14,591 bases of DNA from Phycisphaerales bacterium UBA966 (GTDB lineage Bacteria > Planctomycetota > Phycisphaerae > Phycisphaerales > SM1A02): contig DBCE01000228.1 of the NCBI GenBank assembly GCA_002292895.1, positions 20,678-35,268 on the forward strand, read 5' to 3'. Positions 1 through 6,191 of the stretch are shown here, in pieces; within the stretch, counting starts at the first letter, position 1; every line of letters begins with the position of its first letter. The notes under the pieces are model-generated. The model made no database searches, was not told the DNA's origin, and was given only the letters and a program-made list of their open reading frames with translations. The position numbers and the translations under genes are program-made.

Positions 1-4
1 TTCG

Positions 5-178
5 ATGCGCGTCAGGATGACGATCATCTACCGGGACTGGATCAACGGCTTGCGGGACCACATCGCCCGCGCCCGCATCCAGGTCCGCGTCGATCGGCTC
101 GTGCACGGAAATCCTGGTTCGCATCGCGCCCTGCGCGAGGGCGTGTCGGAATTGAAGATCGATGTTGGTCCTGGCTAA
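5..178 (+). pseudogene. Truncated HigB/RelE-type toxin (addiction module killer protein), N-terminal half only
   Basis: The reading frame gives 57 residues containing WINGLRD, RIQVRVDRL, GNPG and GVSELKIDVGPG. These match the first half of the RelE/HigB-like 'addiction module killer protein' family, in which such proteins are roughly 95-100 aa and degrade mRNA on the ribosome. A TAA at 176-178 stops the frame exactly where the family normally continues with a YRVYF-like strand and the conserved GGDKSTQ-like C-terminal segment, so the catalytic half is missing. The antitoxin gene follows 10 bp later, the usual toxin-antitoxin order for this family. The start could be ATG 5, ATG 17 or lie left of the window. 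I infer that the toxin is inactive; a sequencing error cannot explain it alone, because no downstream frame restores the missing half before the antitoxin begins. Confidence 0.7.
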
Positions 179-188
179 CGAGAACACC

Positions 189-548
189 ATGCCACGAGCC
201 AGCACTACCACCACCAAGTCGAAGCGTTCCCCCTCGAAGGCTCCTCGCCGCGGAGCAGGGCACACCCACACGGTCGTCTACGACGTCTCGAAGCAACTCC
301 GGACGCCGAAGGAAATGGCGGCCTATCTCGAGGCGTGGCTCGTTGAGGCCCCTGATGATGCAGCCGGCATCTCGCGCGCGCTCGGTGACATCGCCCGCGC
401 CGTCGGCATGAGCAAGGTCGCCAAGCAGTCGGGCCTCAGCCGCGAGAGTCTGTACAAGGCGCTCAGCGAGGACGGCAATCCGAGCCTTGACACGATCCTT
501 CGGGTTGCGCGAGCAGTCGGCGTACGGTTCCACGCGTCGGCGGCGTGA
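189..548 (+). CDS. HigA-like antitoxin (addiction module antidote protein) with helix-turn-helix
   Basis: This 119-aa protein matches the 'putative addiction module antidote' family: YLEAWLVEAPDDAAGISRAL, then LGDIARAVGMSKVAKQSGLS (HTH, residues about 65-84), then LYKALSEDGNPSLDTILRVARAVG. Antitoxins of this family bind the cognate RelE/HigB-like toxin and repress their own operon. Residues 1-28 are an unusual Thr/Ser/Lys/Arg-rich extension before the conserved part. ATG 189 was chosen because it directly follows the toxin stub. An in-frame ATG at 162 lies inside the stub and would add nine residues. The partner toxin immediately upstream is truncated, so this is probably an orphan antitoxin kept as a regulator or as protection against toxins elsewhere. 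Confidence 0.85.
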   Translation: MPRASTTTTKSKRSPSKAPRRGAGHTHTVVYDVSKQLRTPKEMAAYLEAWLVEAPDDAAGISRALGDIARAVGMSKVAKQSGLSRESLYKALSEDGNPSLDTILRVARAVGVRFHASAA

Positions 549-582
549 ATTGTTCGAAACCCGTGCAGCCCTGACGACTTCT

Positions 583-618
583 GATCGGCTCCGGTTCGCC
601 GGGGCCGATCGCTTTTTT
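583..618 (+). terminator. Rho-independent terminator after the antitoxin gene
   Basis: A 12-bp stem (583-594 pairing with 599-610, with one G-T wobble) closes on a TTCG tetraloop and is followed by a run of six T at 613-618. It lies 35 bp after the antitoxin stop. The T-run is only on the plus-strand side, so it ends the toxin-antitoxin transcript rather than the converging minus-strand gene. Confidence 0.9.
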
Positions 619-663
619 GTTGTGCTCTGCCGTCGTCGCCGACAACCTCGATGCAGTCGATGG

Positions 664-1170
664 TTAGTCGAGAAACCGCTCTTGAAGCTCCGCCCTAGGC
701 ACCATGCACGCCTCGGCGCGCCCGAACCATCGGTATCGGTTGCGCGCCACGAAGCGGTACAGCGCGTCGCGAAGCCCGCGCGGCAGCACGCGGAAGACGC
801 CGAACATCGGCCACGGGAACGACATGCGGCGCGCGATGGCAAGTGCTGCATCGGAACGCTCGAGTGCTCGACCGCCCTCGATGACCACGATCGTGCTCGG
901 CGTTGCGAAGGCGGGCAGTTCGTAACCCACCTTCGCGCACGCAGCGCGCGCCGCCTCGGACTGTAGCGCCGCGAACCGGCATTGCGCATGCGGATCGCGC
1001 GCGATCACAAACCGCACCATTCCGCTGCAGAGGTTGCAGACGCCGTCGAAGAGGATGATGATGGGCTGCGTGGCGATGGTCGGTGCCCTTGCGGCGGCAA
1101 GGGTACTCGTTGACCCAGTGGCAGCCTTCGTTCGTGCGAACGGTGATCCGTGGGTGATGCCTCTGCTCAC
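664..1170 (-). CDS. DCC-family thiol-disulfide oxidoreductase-like protein (DUF393)
   Basis: The C-terminal 130 residues match the DCC family (DUF393). IIILFDGVCNLCSGMVRFVI carries the eponymous D-G-V-C-N-L-C motif (Cys45, Cys48 in this numbering). Further matches are FAALQSEAAR, TPSTIVVIEGG, a helical region WPMFGVFRVLPRGLRDALYR, and the C-terminal RYRWFGRAEACMVP. Family members are about 130-140 aa, with a presumed thioredoxin-like fold and an uncharacterised thiol-redox role. The start is uncertain. GTG 1170 is the only conventional start codon near the domain, and it gives a roughly 35-residue N-terminal extension with no clear ribosome-binding site. The conserved domain begins near base 1065. 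The gene is transcribed away from the shikimate-dehydrogenase-like gene, so 1171-1263 should hold divergent promoters. Confidence 0.8.
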   Translation of the reverse strand: MSRGITHGSPFARTKAATGSTSTLAAARAPTIATQPIIILFDGVCNLCSGMVRFVIARDPHAQCRFAALQSEAARAACAKVGYELPAFATPSTIVVIEGGRALERSDAALAIARRMSFPWPMFGVFRVLPRGLRDALYRFVARNRYRWFGRAEACMVPRAELQERFLD

Positions 1171-1263
1171 GCGAAGGTGTATGGTGTTGCTCGCCCGTTC
1201 TAGACTCCGGGCCTTGGCCCCGAGCGACGAAGCGACCGTGCGGAAGGACACCGGAATTCGACG

Positions 1264-2118
1264 ATGAGCCAGATCGCCCCACAGAAGCAGATGACCGGCA
1301 TGCTCGGCCACCCGGTTGCGGAGAACCCGATCGACCGGATGTTTGATGCGGTGTACGCGCACCATGGCCTGCACTGGCAGTTCTGGAAGAACGACATCGC
1401 CAACGAGCGCGACCTGGCACTCGCGGTCGCCGCGCTGCGGCCGCTCGGCTACCGCGGCATGTGCATCACGGTGCCGTGGAAGGTGGCGGTGATGCCGCTC
1501 CTCGACGAGCTTGACGATGACGTGCGTGCGATCGGCGCCGCCAACTACATCACCATGCGTGATGGACGGCTGATCGGCCACAACAACGATGGCAAGGGCG
1601 TGGTGAAGGCCATCGCCAAGGTGGCTCCGCTGAAGGGTCAGCGCGTGGTGATGCTGGGCGCCGGCGGCGCGGGGCGCGCCATGGCCGTGGAGATTGCGTG
1701 GGCAGGCGCCGCGCACTTGACGCTGGTGACCCGGCGCGAGGAACAAGGCCGTGAGGTAGCCGAGCGCGTGCGCCATGCATCGGGCGTGCCTTGCGACTGG
1801 CAGCGGTGGGAATCACCGGTGCGCCTGCCGACGGGCACCACGATGATCATGAACGCCACGCATCTCGGCTGCGCACCCGGGCTTGAACCCGTGCCGGTGG
1901 ACTGGGAAACGGTCGCCCCGGGCTGCCTTGCCGTCGACGTCATCACGAACCCGCGGCTCACGCCCTTCCTGCGTGCGGCGCGCGAGCGCGGTTGCCCCGT
2001 TGTTGACGGGGTCGAGATGCTCGTGCAACTTGCCATGCAGATCTTCGAGCGGTGGACCGGCATCCGGCCCGAAGAAGCCGTGTTCCAGCGCGCTGTCGCT
2101 GACGCGCTTGGCGAGTGA
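1264..2118 (+). CDS. Shikimate/quinate dehydrogenase-like NAD(P)-dependent oxidoreductase
   Basis: This 284-aa protein has the full AroE two-domain layout. The N-terminal substrate domain has GMLGHPV at the start and ITVPWK with the catalytic Lys73. It continues with GAANYIT and GHNNDGKG (Asn94 and Asp109, the usual substrate-contacting positions). The Rossmann loop GAGGAGRA is at 132-139 and is followed by VTRREEQ. The C-terminal part has VDVITNPRLTPFLRAARERG and GVEMLVQ...FERWTG (Gln255). AroE reduces 3-dehydroshikimate to shikimate. Here the usual HSxSP substrate-serine motif is replaced by ENPID (residues 20-24), and the Asn of NVTVPxK is Cys67. Fold and cofactor use are therefore well supported, but the substrate may not be shikimate. 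No other shikimate-pathway gene is nearby. ATG 1264 gives a start at the expected distance from the GxP motif. Confidence 0.85.
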   Translation: MSQIAPQKQMTGMLGHPVAENPIDRMFDAVYAHHGLHWQFWKNDIANERDLALAVAALRPLGYRGMCITVPWKVAVMPLLDELDDDVRAIGAANYITMRDGRLIGHNNDGKGVVKAIAKVAPLKGQRVVMLGAGGAGRAMAVEIAWAGAAHLTLVTRREEQGREVAERVRHASGVPCDWQRWESPVRLPTGTTMIMNATHLGCAPGLEPVPVDWETVAPGCLAVDVITNPRLTPFLRAARERGCPVVDGVEMLVQLAMQIFERWTGIRPEEAVFQRAVADALGE

Positions 2119-2165
2119 TGTGCAGAGCATGCCGAGCGCGGAGCTCGGGACGTTGTCGCATGATC

Positions 2166-2212
2166 ACGCGACAAGATGAAACGTCGTATGCCTACGCGAC
2201 AAGATGAAACGT
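2166..2212. repeat. Two direct copies of a 19-bp sequence, 28-bp period
   Basis: The sequence ACGCGACAAGATGAAACGT occurs at 2166-2184 and again at 2194-2212 without a mismatch, separated by 9 bp. The core GATGAAACG reappears in inverted orientation at 2370-2378, next to the second repeat pair upstream of the exported-protein gene. The stretch from 2119 to 2399 holds no gene that I can support. These repeats may be regulatory sites or debris of a small element. Confidence 0.85.
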
Positions 2213-2337
2213 AGCGTGCTCATGCGACCGATCGCCGGAACTGCACATTCCATCGTTCCATGATGATGGACGCGCGTCGTCGATCTCGTTCATGAAGACA
2301 TCACCGCTCCGGCAACGTGCCATCGAGCGAGTGTCCC

Positions 2338-2377
2338 CTCGGCTCTTGCCGCTTTATCTCGGCTCTTGCCGTTTCAT
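2338..2377. repeat. Tandem 20-bp repeat upstream of the PEP-CTERM-like gene
   Basis: Two adjoining copies start with CTCGGCTCTTGCCG, the first continuing CTTTAT and the second TTTCAT (two mismatches). The array ends 22 bp before the start codon of the exported protein, so it lies in the 5' untranslated or promoter region. A longer open frame from 2292 runs through the array, but its N-terminal part is not protein-like and it lacks a better ribosome-binding site. Confidence 0.8.
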
Positions 2378-2399
2378 CACGATCCCCACGGAGTTTCAC

Positions 2400-3092
2400 A
2401 TGCGTTGCGCCACCCTTGCCGTTTCCGCCTCCACCACGATCGCTCTCGCCTCGAGTGCGATGGCAGGCGTTGTCTTTAACGATTCCGCCACCGACCTCCC
2501 AGCCGGCGGCAACAACCTGCAGAACATCCTGAGTGTCGATGTCTCGCACACGGAAACCTCCATCAAGTTCCGGCTCACGCTGAACGGCATTTCCGGCCCG
2601 TACGACAACCATACCCAGTACGCCCTTGCCCTCTCGACGCCGGGCGCCGCCACCAAGACCACCGCTGTTTGGGCCAACCAGGCGAGCTTCGCCAGCAACG
2701 GCGGCATGAACTACACGGTCAGGGCGGATCCTCCTTACAACGGTCGGACGTTCTTCCAGAGCCATGGAGTCAACGGCTGGAGCCCCAACGCGGAGAACCA
2801 GAACAGCGCCATCGGCACAAACTACGACACCAACACCTTGGACATCTACGTGACGCGCTCAGCCATTGGCATGGCTGGTGACGGCACCTTCTTCTTCGAC
2901 GTGTGGGCGATCTCGCTGAACAACAGTGTCTTCGACGCACTGTCCACCAACGCGACGCTCGGTGGATACAGCAGTGACTTCACTACCACCAACGCGCTCT
3001 CGTACACGATCGGCGCGCCCGTCCCCGCCCCCGGCGCAATCGCGCTCCTCGGCGCGGCAGGCCTCCTCGGCTCACGCCGTCGTCGCGCCTGA
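2400..3092 (+). CDS. Exported protein with PEP-CTERM-like (VPAPG) C-terminal sorting tail
   Basis: This 230-aa protein begins with a Sec signal peptide (MRCATLAVSASTTIALASSA, cleavage likely after AMA near residue 22). The middle is rich in Asn, Thr, Ser and aromatics and looks like beta-strand, as in many secreted planctomycete proteins. It ends with PVPAPG, a hydrophobic stretch of about 13 residues, and RRRRA. This is the motif-TM-basic arrangement of PEP-CTERM tails, recognised by exosortase/XrtA-type enzymes and used for sorting to the cell surface or exopolysaccharide. ATG 2400 is chosen because GGAG lies six bases upstream and the signal peptide begins there. No enzymatic domain is recognised. 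No exosortase gene lies in the window. A hairpin terminator follows. Confidence 0.8.
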   Translation: MRCATLAVSASTTIALASSAMAGVVFNDSATDLPAGGNNLQNILSVDVSHTETSIKFRLTLNGISGPYDNHTQYALALSTPGAATKTTAVWANQASFASNGGMNYTVRADPPYNGRTFFQSHGVNGWSPNAENQNSAIGTNYDTNTLDIYVTRSAIGMAGDGTFFFDVWAISLNNSVFDALSTNATLGGYSSDFTTTNALSYTIGAPVPAPGAIALLGAAGLLGSRRRRA

Positions 3093-3116
3093 GCTTGATT
3101 CGACACAGCAATTCCG

Positions 3117-3151
3117 ACGCCCCGGTCAAGTGACCGGGGTGTTCGCGTTTT
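3117..3151 (+). terminator. Probable rho-independent terminator
   Basis: CCCCGGTC (3120-3127) pairs with GACCGGGG (3132-3139) around an AAGT loop, and three more pairs including a G-T extend the stem outward. A short T-run at 3148-3151 follows after a GTTCGCG spacer. The T-run is short and distant, so efficiency is uncertain, but the position 25 bp after a stop codon fits. Confidence 0.65.
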
Positions 3152-3256
3152 GCGGCTCGCGCGGATCCTGCCCCCGATCGCTCTGATACCTTGGCACGGT
3201 CGGTTCCGCCGTGATTCCGCGCGGGGTGCCCACACTCGAGCCATGAGGAACCTTCC

Positions 3257-4393
3257 GTGCCTGCCTTGCAACTCTCCGCCCCCCTCGTACTGCCGACCGT
3301 CCTTCTCGCGTGCGTGATGGTCACGCAAACTGCCTGCACTCCCGAGCAGGCCACGACCAACCGTGGCGAGGTCACCGAGGGAGCAGTCAAGGGCCCTGAA
3401 GCGGTCGTTGCCCCTCGTTCGGCGCGCGCCTCGGACAAGCCTGCCGACGTTCAGCGTGCGTGGTACTTCCCGGCGACGGCATCCGAATACGCGAAGATGG
3501 TCGAGCCCGAGCTCGGCGTGCCCCCGAGGATCGACCTATCGGAAGCAGTAGAGATCCCGGTCTACCTCGATGGCGTGCAGGTCTACGGCAACCGCCGTCG
3601 CGCGTGCGACAATCCGTCGTTCCTCGGGAAGGACACGGTTTCCGGGTCGACGCTCCAACGTCACGAAGGCCGAACCGCCGACGGGACGCAGCTTCCGGAT
3701 GTCGTGTGGGTGAGCTTTGCACGCAACTCGACGCGCGATCCGGCCAACCTCATCGGCTCGGTCCAGATGATCGGGTACCACCGGAAGACCGGCGCCACCG
3801 CGTTCTTCGAGAGCTGCGACCAGATTAAGCCGTGGGTCACGCTCGACGAGGGCACGCTGCGCATGCGCGGGGTGATGCCCTGGATCGACGATCCCGCCGG
3901 GTTCGACCGCGCCTTCGTCCCGCCGCAGGCCTCGCGGCCACAGTGCGTCCAGTGCCACCAGGCCGACCCCTTCATCACCAACGACTTCATCAATGCCGCG
4001 AAGATGCCGGGCACCAACGAGAACGTCGTCCCGATCCTCGACGAAGGATCACCCTTCTACGTCATCGGCGGCGAGAACTGGGACATGCGGACGGTCCACA
4101 TTCCCGACAACCGCTGCCTTGAGTGTCATCGCGTTGGCCTGAGCACGATGTCGATGTTCATGGAGAACGGCTGGGACCCGAACGCGCACATGCCGCCGAA
4201 GGATCCGGGAAGCCTGGCCGCGGACGCCGCCCAACTGCTGAAGGTGTTGCGCGACGGACCCGCGAGCGTTGAGGGCGCGCACTGGGTTGTTCCGCCTGCG
4301 AAGGGAAGACCCGCCGAGAGCGTGGGCGACGACTATCCGCACAAGGCACGATTCAACAGCCCGAAGCCCGCGTCCAAGCGCAAGGACAAGTAG
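3257..4393 (+). CDS. Di-heme c-type cytochrome-like lipoprotein
   Basis: This 378-aa protein has two CxxCH haem c attachment motifs, CVQCH at residues 230-234 and CLECH at 287-291, placing it outside the cytoplasm. The N-terminus is hydrophobic and carries two possible lipobox cysteines, LLAC (Cys19) and QTAC (Cys27). After that comes a low-complexity linker to about residue 63, then a globular region of unknown fold (about 65-220), then the haem-binding part. Possible distal Met ligands lie near residues 298-302 and 312. GTG 3257 is chosen because TGAGGAA lies about seven bases upstream; the nearby ATG at 3243 is in another frame. The role is probably periplasmic electron transfer, with no partner gene visible. 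It converges on the methyltransferase gene, leaving only 20 bp between the stops and no clear terminator. Confidence 0.8.
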   Translation: MPALQLSAPLVLPTVLLACVMVTQTACTPEQATTNRGEVTEGAVKGPEAVVAPRSARASDKPADVQRAWYFPATASEYAKMVEPELGVPPRIDLSEAVEIPVYLDGVQVYGNRRRACDNPSFLGKDTVSGSTLQRHEGRTADGTQLPDVVWVSFARNSTRDPANLIGSVQMIGYHRKTGATAFFESCDQIKPWVTLDEGTLRMRGVMPWIDDPAGFDRAFVPPQASRPQCVQCHQADPFITNDFINAAKMPGTNENVVPILDEGSPFYVIGGENWDMRTVHIPDNRCLECHRVGLSTMSMFMENGWDPNAHMPPKDPGSLAADAAQLLKVLRDGPASVEGAHWVVPPAKGRPAESVGDDYPHKARFNSPKPASKRKDK

Positions 4394-4413
4394 GCGTGCG
4401 TTGCGGTCCGCGC

Positions 4414-5079
4414 TCAGCCCACGCGCCGCGCGATCACGTGGAACACGTGCCAGTGCTTCGGGACTTCGTTTGGTGGAACGCCGATCACGCCGTCGCGCTC
4501 TTCCTCGGCGATCGATAGCACCGTAAAGCCGGCGAGCAGCGCATCGACCTCTGCCCGCGCATACACGCTCATCGAGCCGGCCGGGCTCTGCGCCACGAAG
4601 CTGTCGTTCGGGCCGAAGAACTGTCCGGCGAACAGCCCGCCCGGGCGCAGCGACCGCACGACCCGCGCCCAGAGCGCGGTGAAGTCCGCGCGCGCGATGA
4701 ACGGCAGCGAGAATCCCGCGTGCACGAGGTCGAACGATCCAGCGGGCGCGTCCCATTCAGCGAGGCGCTGGTGCACGCAGCGCAGCGAGCGCGAGCACTG
4801 GTCGGCGCCCACGGCCGCCTCGGCTGCGGCGCGCGCTGCATCGACCATGTCGGGGTACGCATCGACGGCGTCGACCGTCCAGCCGCGACGCAGTAACTCG
4901 GCCACTTCCTTTCCCGGTCCGCATCCAAGATCGACCGCCGCGCCCGGTGGATCGCCAAGCGCCAACGCGCGAAGCAGCGTGTCGCGCACCGGCAGCGTGC
5001 GGTTGCGGTCGAGGTAACGGTTCAGTCGCTCGCGCGGGAACCCTGGGACTTCCGGAGTCGGCTCAATCATTCGATGCAT
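4414..5079 (-). CDS. Class I SAM-dependent methyltransferase
   Basis: This 221-aa cytoplasmic protein has methyltransferase motif I, AAVDLGCGPGKEVAELL (residues 47-62), which binds S-adenosylmethionine. The post-I acidic residue is in VDAVDAYPDMV (Asp73). The FDLVHAGFSLPFI strand (116-128) and a LRPGGLFAGQFFG strand-turn (144-156) follow. The C-terminus ends with the characteristic PKHWHVFHVIARR. The layout resembles small TehB-like methyltransferases, but the substrate cannot be read from sequence. Two starts are possible, ATG at 5079 and ATG at 5070 (MIEPTPEVPGF); the domain is complete with either. It stands alone, convergent with the cytochrome gene on one side and divergent from the SRPBCC gene on the other. 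Confidence 0.85.
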   Translation of the reverse strand: MHRMIEPTPEVPGFPRERLNRYLDRNRTLPVRDTLLRALALGDPPGAAVDLGCGPGKEVAELLRRGWTVDAVDAYPDMVDAARAAAEAAVGADQCSRSLRCVHQRLAEWDAPAGSFDLVHAGFSLPFIARADFTALWARVVRSLRPGGLFAGQFFGPNDSFVAQSPAGSMSVYARAEVDALLAGFTVLSIAEEERDGVIGVPPNEVPKHWHVFHVIARRVG

Positions 5080-5081
5080 CC

Positions 5082-5222
5082 ATGCGCGAGTCTTCGCGGG
5101 GCGGCACCACGCGCGTGAAGCGGATGCCGCCCACGTACGCGATCGTGCTCGGCAGCGCGCTGTACGAATTCAGCAAGCGTGTGGTTGTGCATGGAGGCGA
5201 TGGTACGGCTTTGGGCGGGTAA
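5082..5222 (+). CDS. Possible 46-aa small protein, unrecognised
   Basis: The frame starting at ATG 5082 encodes 46 residues, with TYAIVLGSALYEFSKRVVV in the middle, and stops inside a terminator-like hairpin. Third codon positions are mostly G or C, as in neighbouring genes. There is no recognisable family and no convincing ribosome-binding site. It sits head-to-head with the methyltransferase start. It may equally be a chance frame in the divergent intergenic region 5080-5358, which otherwise holds nothing I can identify. Confidence 0.25.
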   Translation: MRESSRGGTTRVKRMPPTYAIVLGSALYEFSKRVVVHGGDGTALGG

Positions 5223-5236
5223 AGCCGTTGCGTTTT
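5205..5236 (+). terminator. Terminator-like hairpin in the intergenic region
   Basis: ACGGCTTT (5205-5212) pairs perfectly with AAAGCCGT (5221-5228) around an eight-base GC-rich loop, and a TTTT run follows at 5233-5236. No well-supported plus-strand gene ends just upstream, so it would serve the possible small frame ending at 5222 or act as a leader structure before the SRPBCC gene. Confidence 0.4.
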
Positions 5237-5358
5237 GCGACGTATGTACGCGCTTGATCGCAACGGTATAGGCGTCGCGTTGCGCCCGAGAGGGTTGGAT
5301 ACGATTGTCATGATTGTCGATGATTGGTCTGCAAACCCACTCCACCCAACCCCCTCCA

Positions 5359-5844
5359 ATGCCCGTCCACGTCTCAACGCCAACCGACACCACCATCGTT
5401 CTCATGCGCGAATTCCGTGCCCCGCGCCGGCTTGTGTGGGAGGCGATGTTCAACCCCGACAACATGCGACGCTGGTCGTTTCCGCCGCCGGGATGGACGA
5501 TGACCGTCTGCGAGTGCGATCCCCGGGTGGGCGGCATGCTTCGCTTGGTGTCAAAGACCGCGGAGGCCGACCCGGCCATGAAGCTCGAAGGTGTATTCAC
5601 GGAGGTCGTGCCGCACGAGCGAGCGGTCCATACCGAGACGATGGCGCTCGGGACCGGCGAGGTGGTCGGCTCGCTTGTCGAGACGCACGAGTTCGCGGAG
5701 CAGGGCGGCGTCACCATGATGCGCATCACGCAGGTGTATCCATCCAATGAAGCTCGCGACGAAGTGATCGCGTCGGGCATGCCCCATGAGATGGAAGTTT
5801 GTTACGAGCGGTTGGATGCCCTGCTTGCCGGTTTGGCGCAATGA
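5359..5844 (+). CDS. AHSA1/SRPBCC-domain protein (START-like fold)
   Basis: The 161-aa product matches the AHSA1 branch of the SRPBCC superfamily. The N-terminal strand is MREFRAPRRLVWEAM and is followed by NPDNMRRW. Then come PPPGWTMTVCECDPRVGGMLRLV, KLEGVFTEVVPHERAVHTE, strands through the VETHEFAEQGGVTMMRI region, and a C-terminal helix with MEVCYERLDALLAGL. These proteins form a helix-grip pocket for hydrophobic ligands; many bacterial members are of unknown function. ATG 5359 puts the start where family members usually begin. In-frame ATG 5320 and TTG 5314 would add 13-15 poorly structured residues, and no start has a good Shine-Dalgarno. The stop TGA overlaps the ATG of porin-fragment copy 1. 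Confidence 0.85.
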   Translation: MPVHVSTPTDTTIVLMREFRAPRRLVWEAMFNPDNMRRWSFPPPGWTMTVCECDPRVGGMLRLVSKTAEADPAMKLEGVFTEVVPHERAVHTETMALGTGEVVGSLVETHEFAEQGGVTMMRITQVYPSNEARDEVIASGMPHEMEVCYERLDALLAGLAQ

Positions 5845-5920
5845 TCCTCATTTTCGATCTACCACCCATCGACGTTCAGCGTGAACTTGCCGCCATGCGC
5901 GCTGAGCTTGCGGAGATGCG
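5841..5920 (+). pseudogene. Porin 5'-end fragment, copy 1
   Basis: About 80 bp encoding MILIFDLPPIDVQRELAAMR... AELAEMR repeats the 5' part of the porin sequence at 7843 and 14419. From 5862 to 5920 it is identical to copy 3 and differs from copy 2 at two positions; the first 21 bp are more diverged (six differences from copy 3). At 5921 the homology ends abruptly and the frame runs on through unrelated sequence to a stop at 6039-6041. Its ATG overlaps the TGA of the SRPBCC gene. It cannot encode a porin and is best read as a recombination remnant. Confidence 0.75.
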
Positions 5921-6191
5921 CGAAGGGGTTGCATGCGCGGCGGTTGCTCGGAAGGGCGAGCGCAGAGATGCAATCGTCAAAGTTGATCAAATCCTCTTGT
6001 GGCAGCTTCTAAGACGGTTACCATCCGTAGTACCGGGTTGAGGCCATTGATGACCGCGAGGTTTGCGCCCGTCGGTCGCCGGAGAGATCATGTGCTGCAG
6101 AGCCGGCGTATCTCACCATTTGGCGCGGAGGCACTAAACCAAGTTCGCATTGAGGTTGTGATCGTCTTACAAATCGAAGGCAGGGCATCGA
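5921..6191. other. Intergenic stretch without recognisable gene
   Basis: Between the end of porin homology and the next gene there are 271 bp with no convincing coding frame on either strand, no strong hairpin and no RNA gene that I can see. The promoter of the 469-aa protein gene must lie here or further upstream. AAGGCAGGG at 6176-6184 is a plausible ribosome-binding region for ATG 6192. Confidence 0.5.

Noticed and set aside
664..1776. 370-codon minus-strand frame covering the DCC protein and running under the shikimate-dehydrogenase-like gene
   Set aside because: Only the part up to about base 1170 matches a family. The rest is antisense to a well-supported gene and is His/Arg-rich, as expected for a shadow.
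2132..2148. Terminator after the shikimate-dehydrogenase-like gene (CCGAGC/GCTCGG hairpin)
   Set aside because: The stem is six base pairs with no T-run; too weak to call.
2166..2377. CRISPR array
   Set aside because: Only two copies of each repeat, spacers of 9 and 0 bp, and no cas gene.
2292..2399. N-terminal extension of the PEP-CTERM-like protein from ATG 2292
   Set aside because: It runs through the tandem repeat, and the true signal peptide with a GGAG site begins at 2400.
4049..4756. Long minus-strand frame across the cytochrome and methyltransferase genes
   Set aside because: It is Arg/Ala-rich shadow sequence overlapping two genes with clear motifs in other frames.
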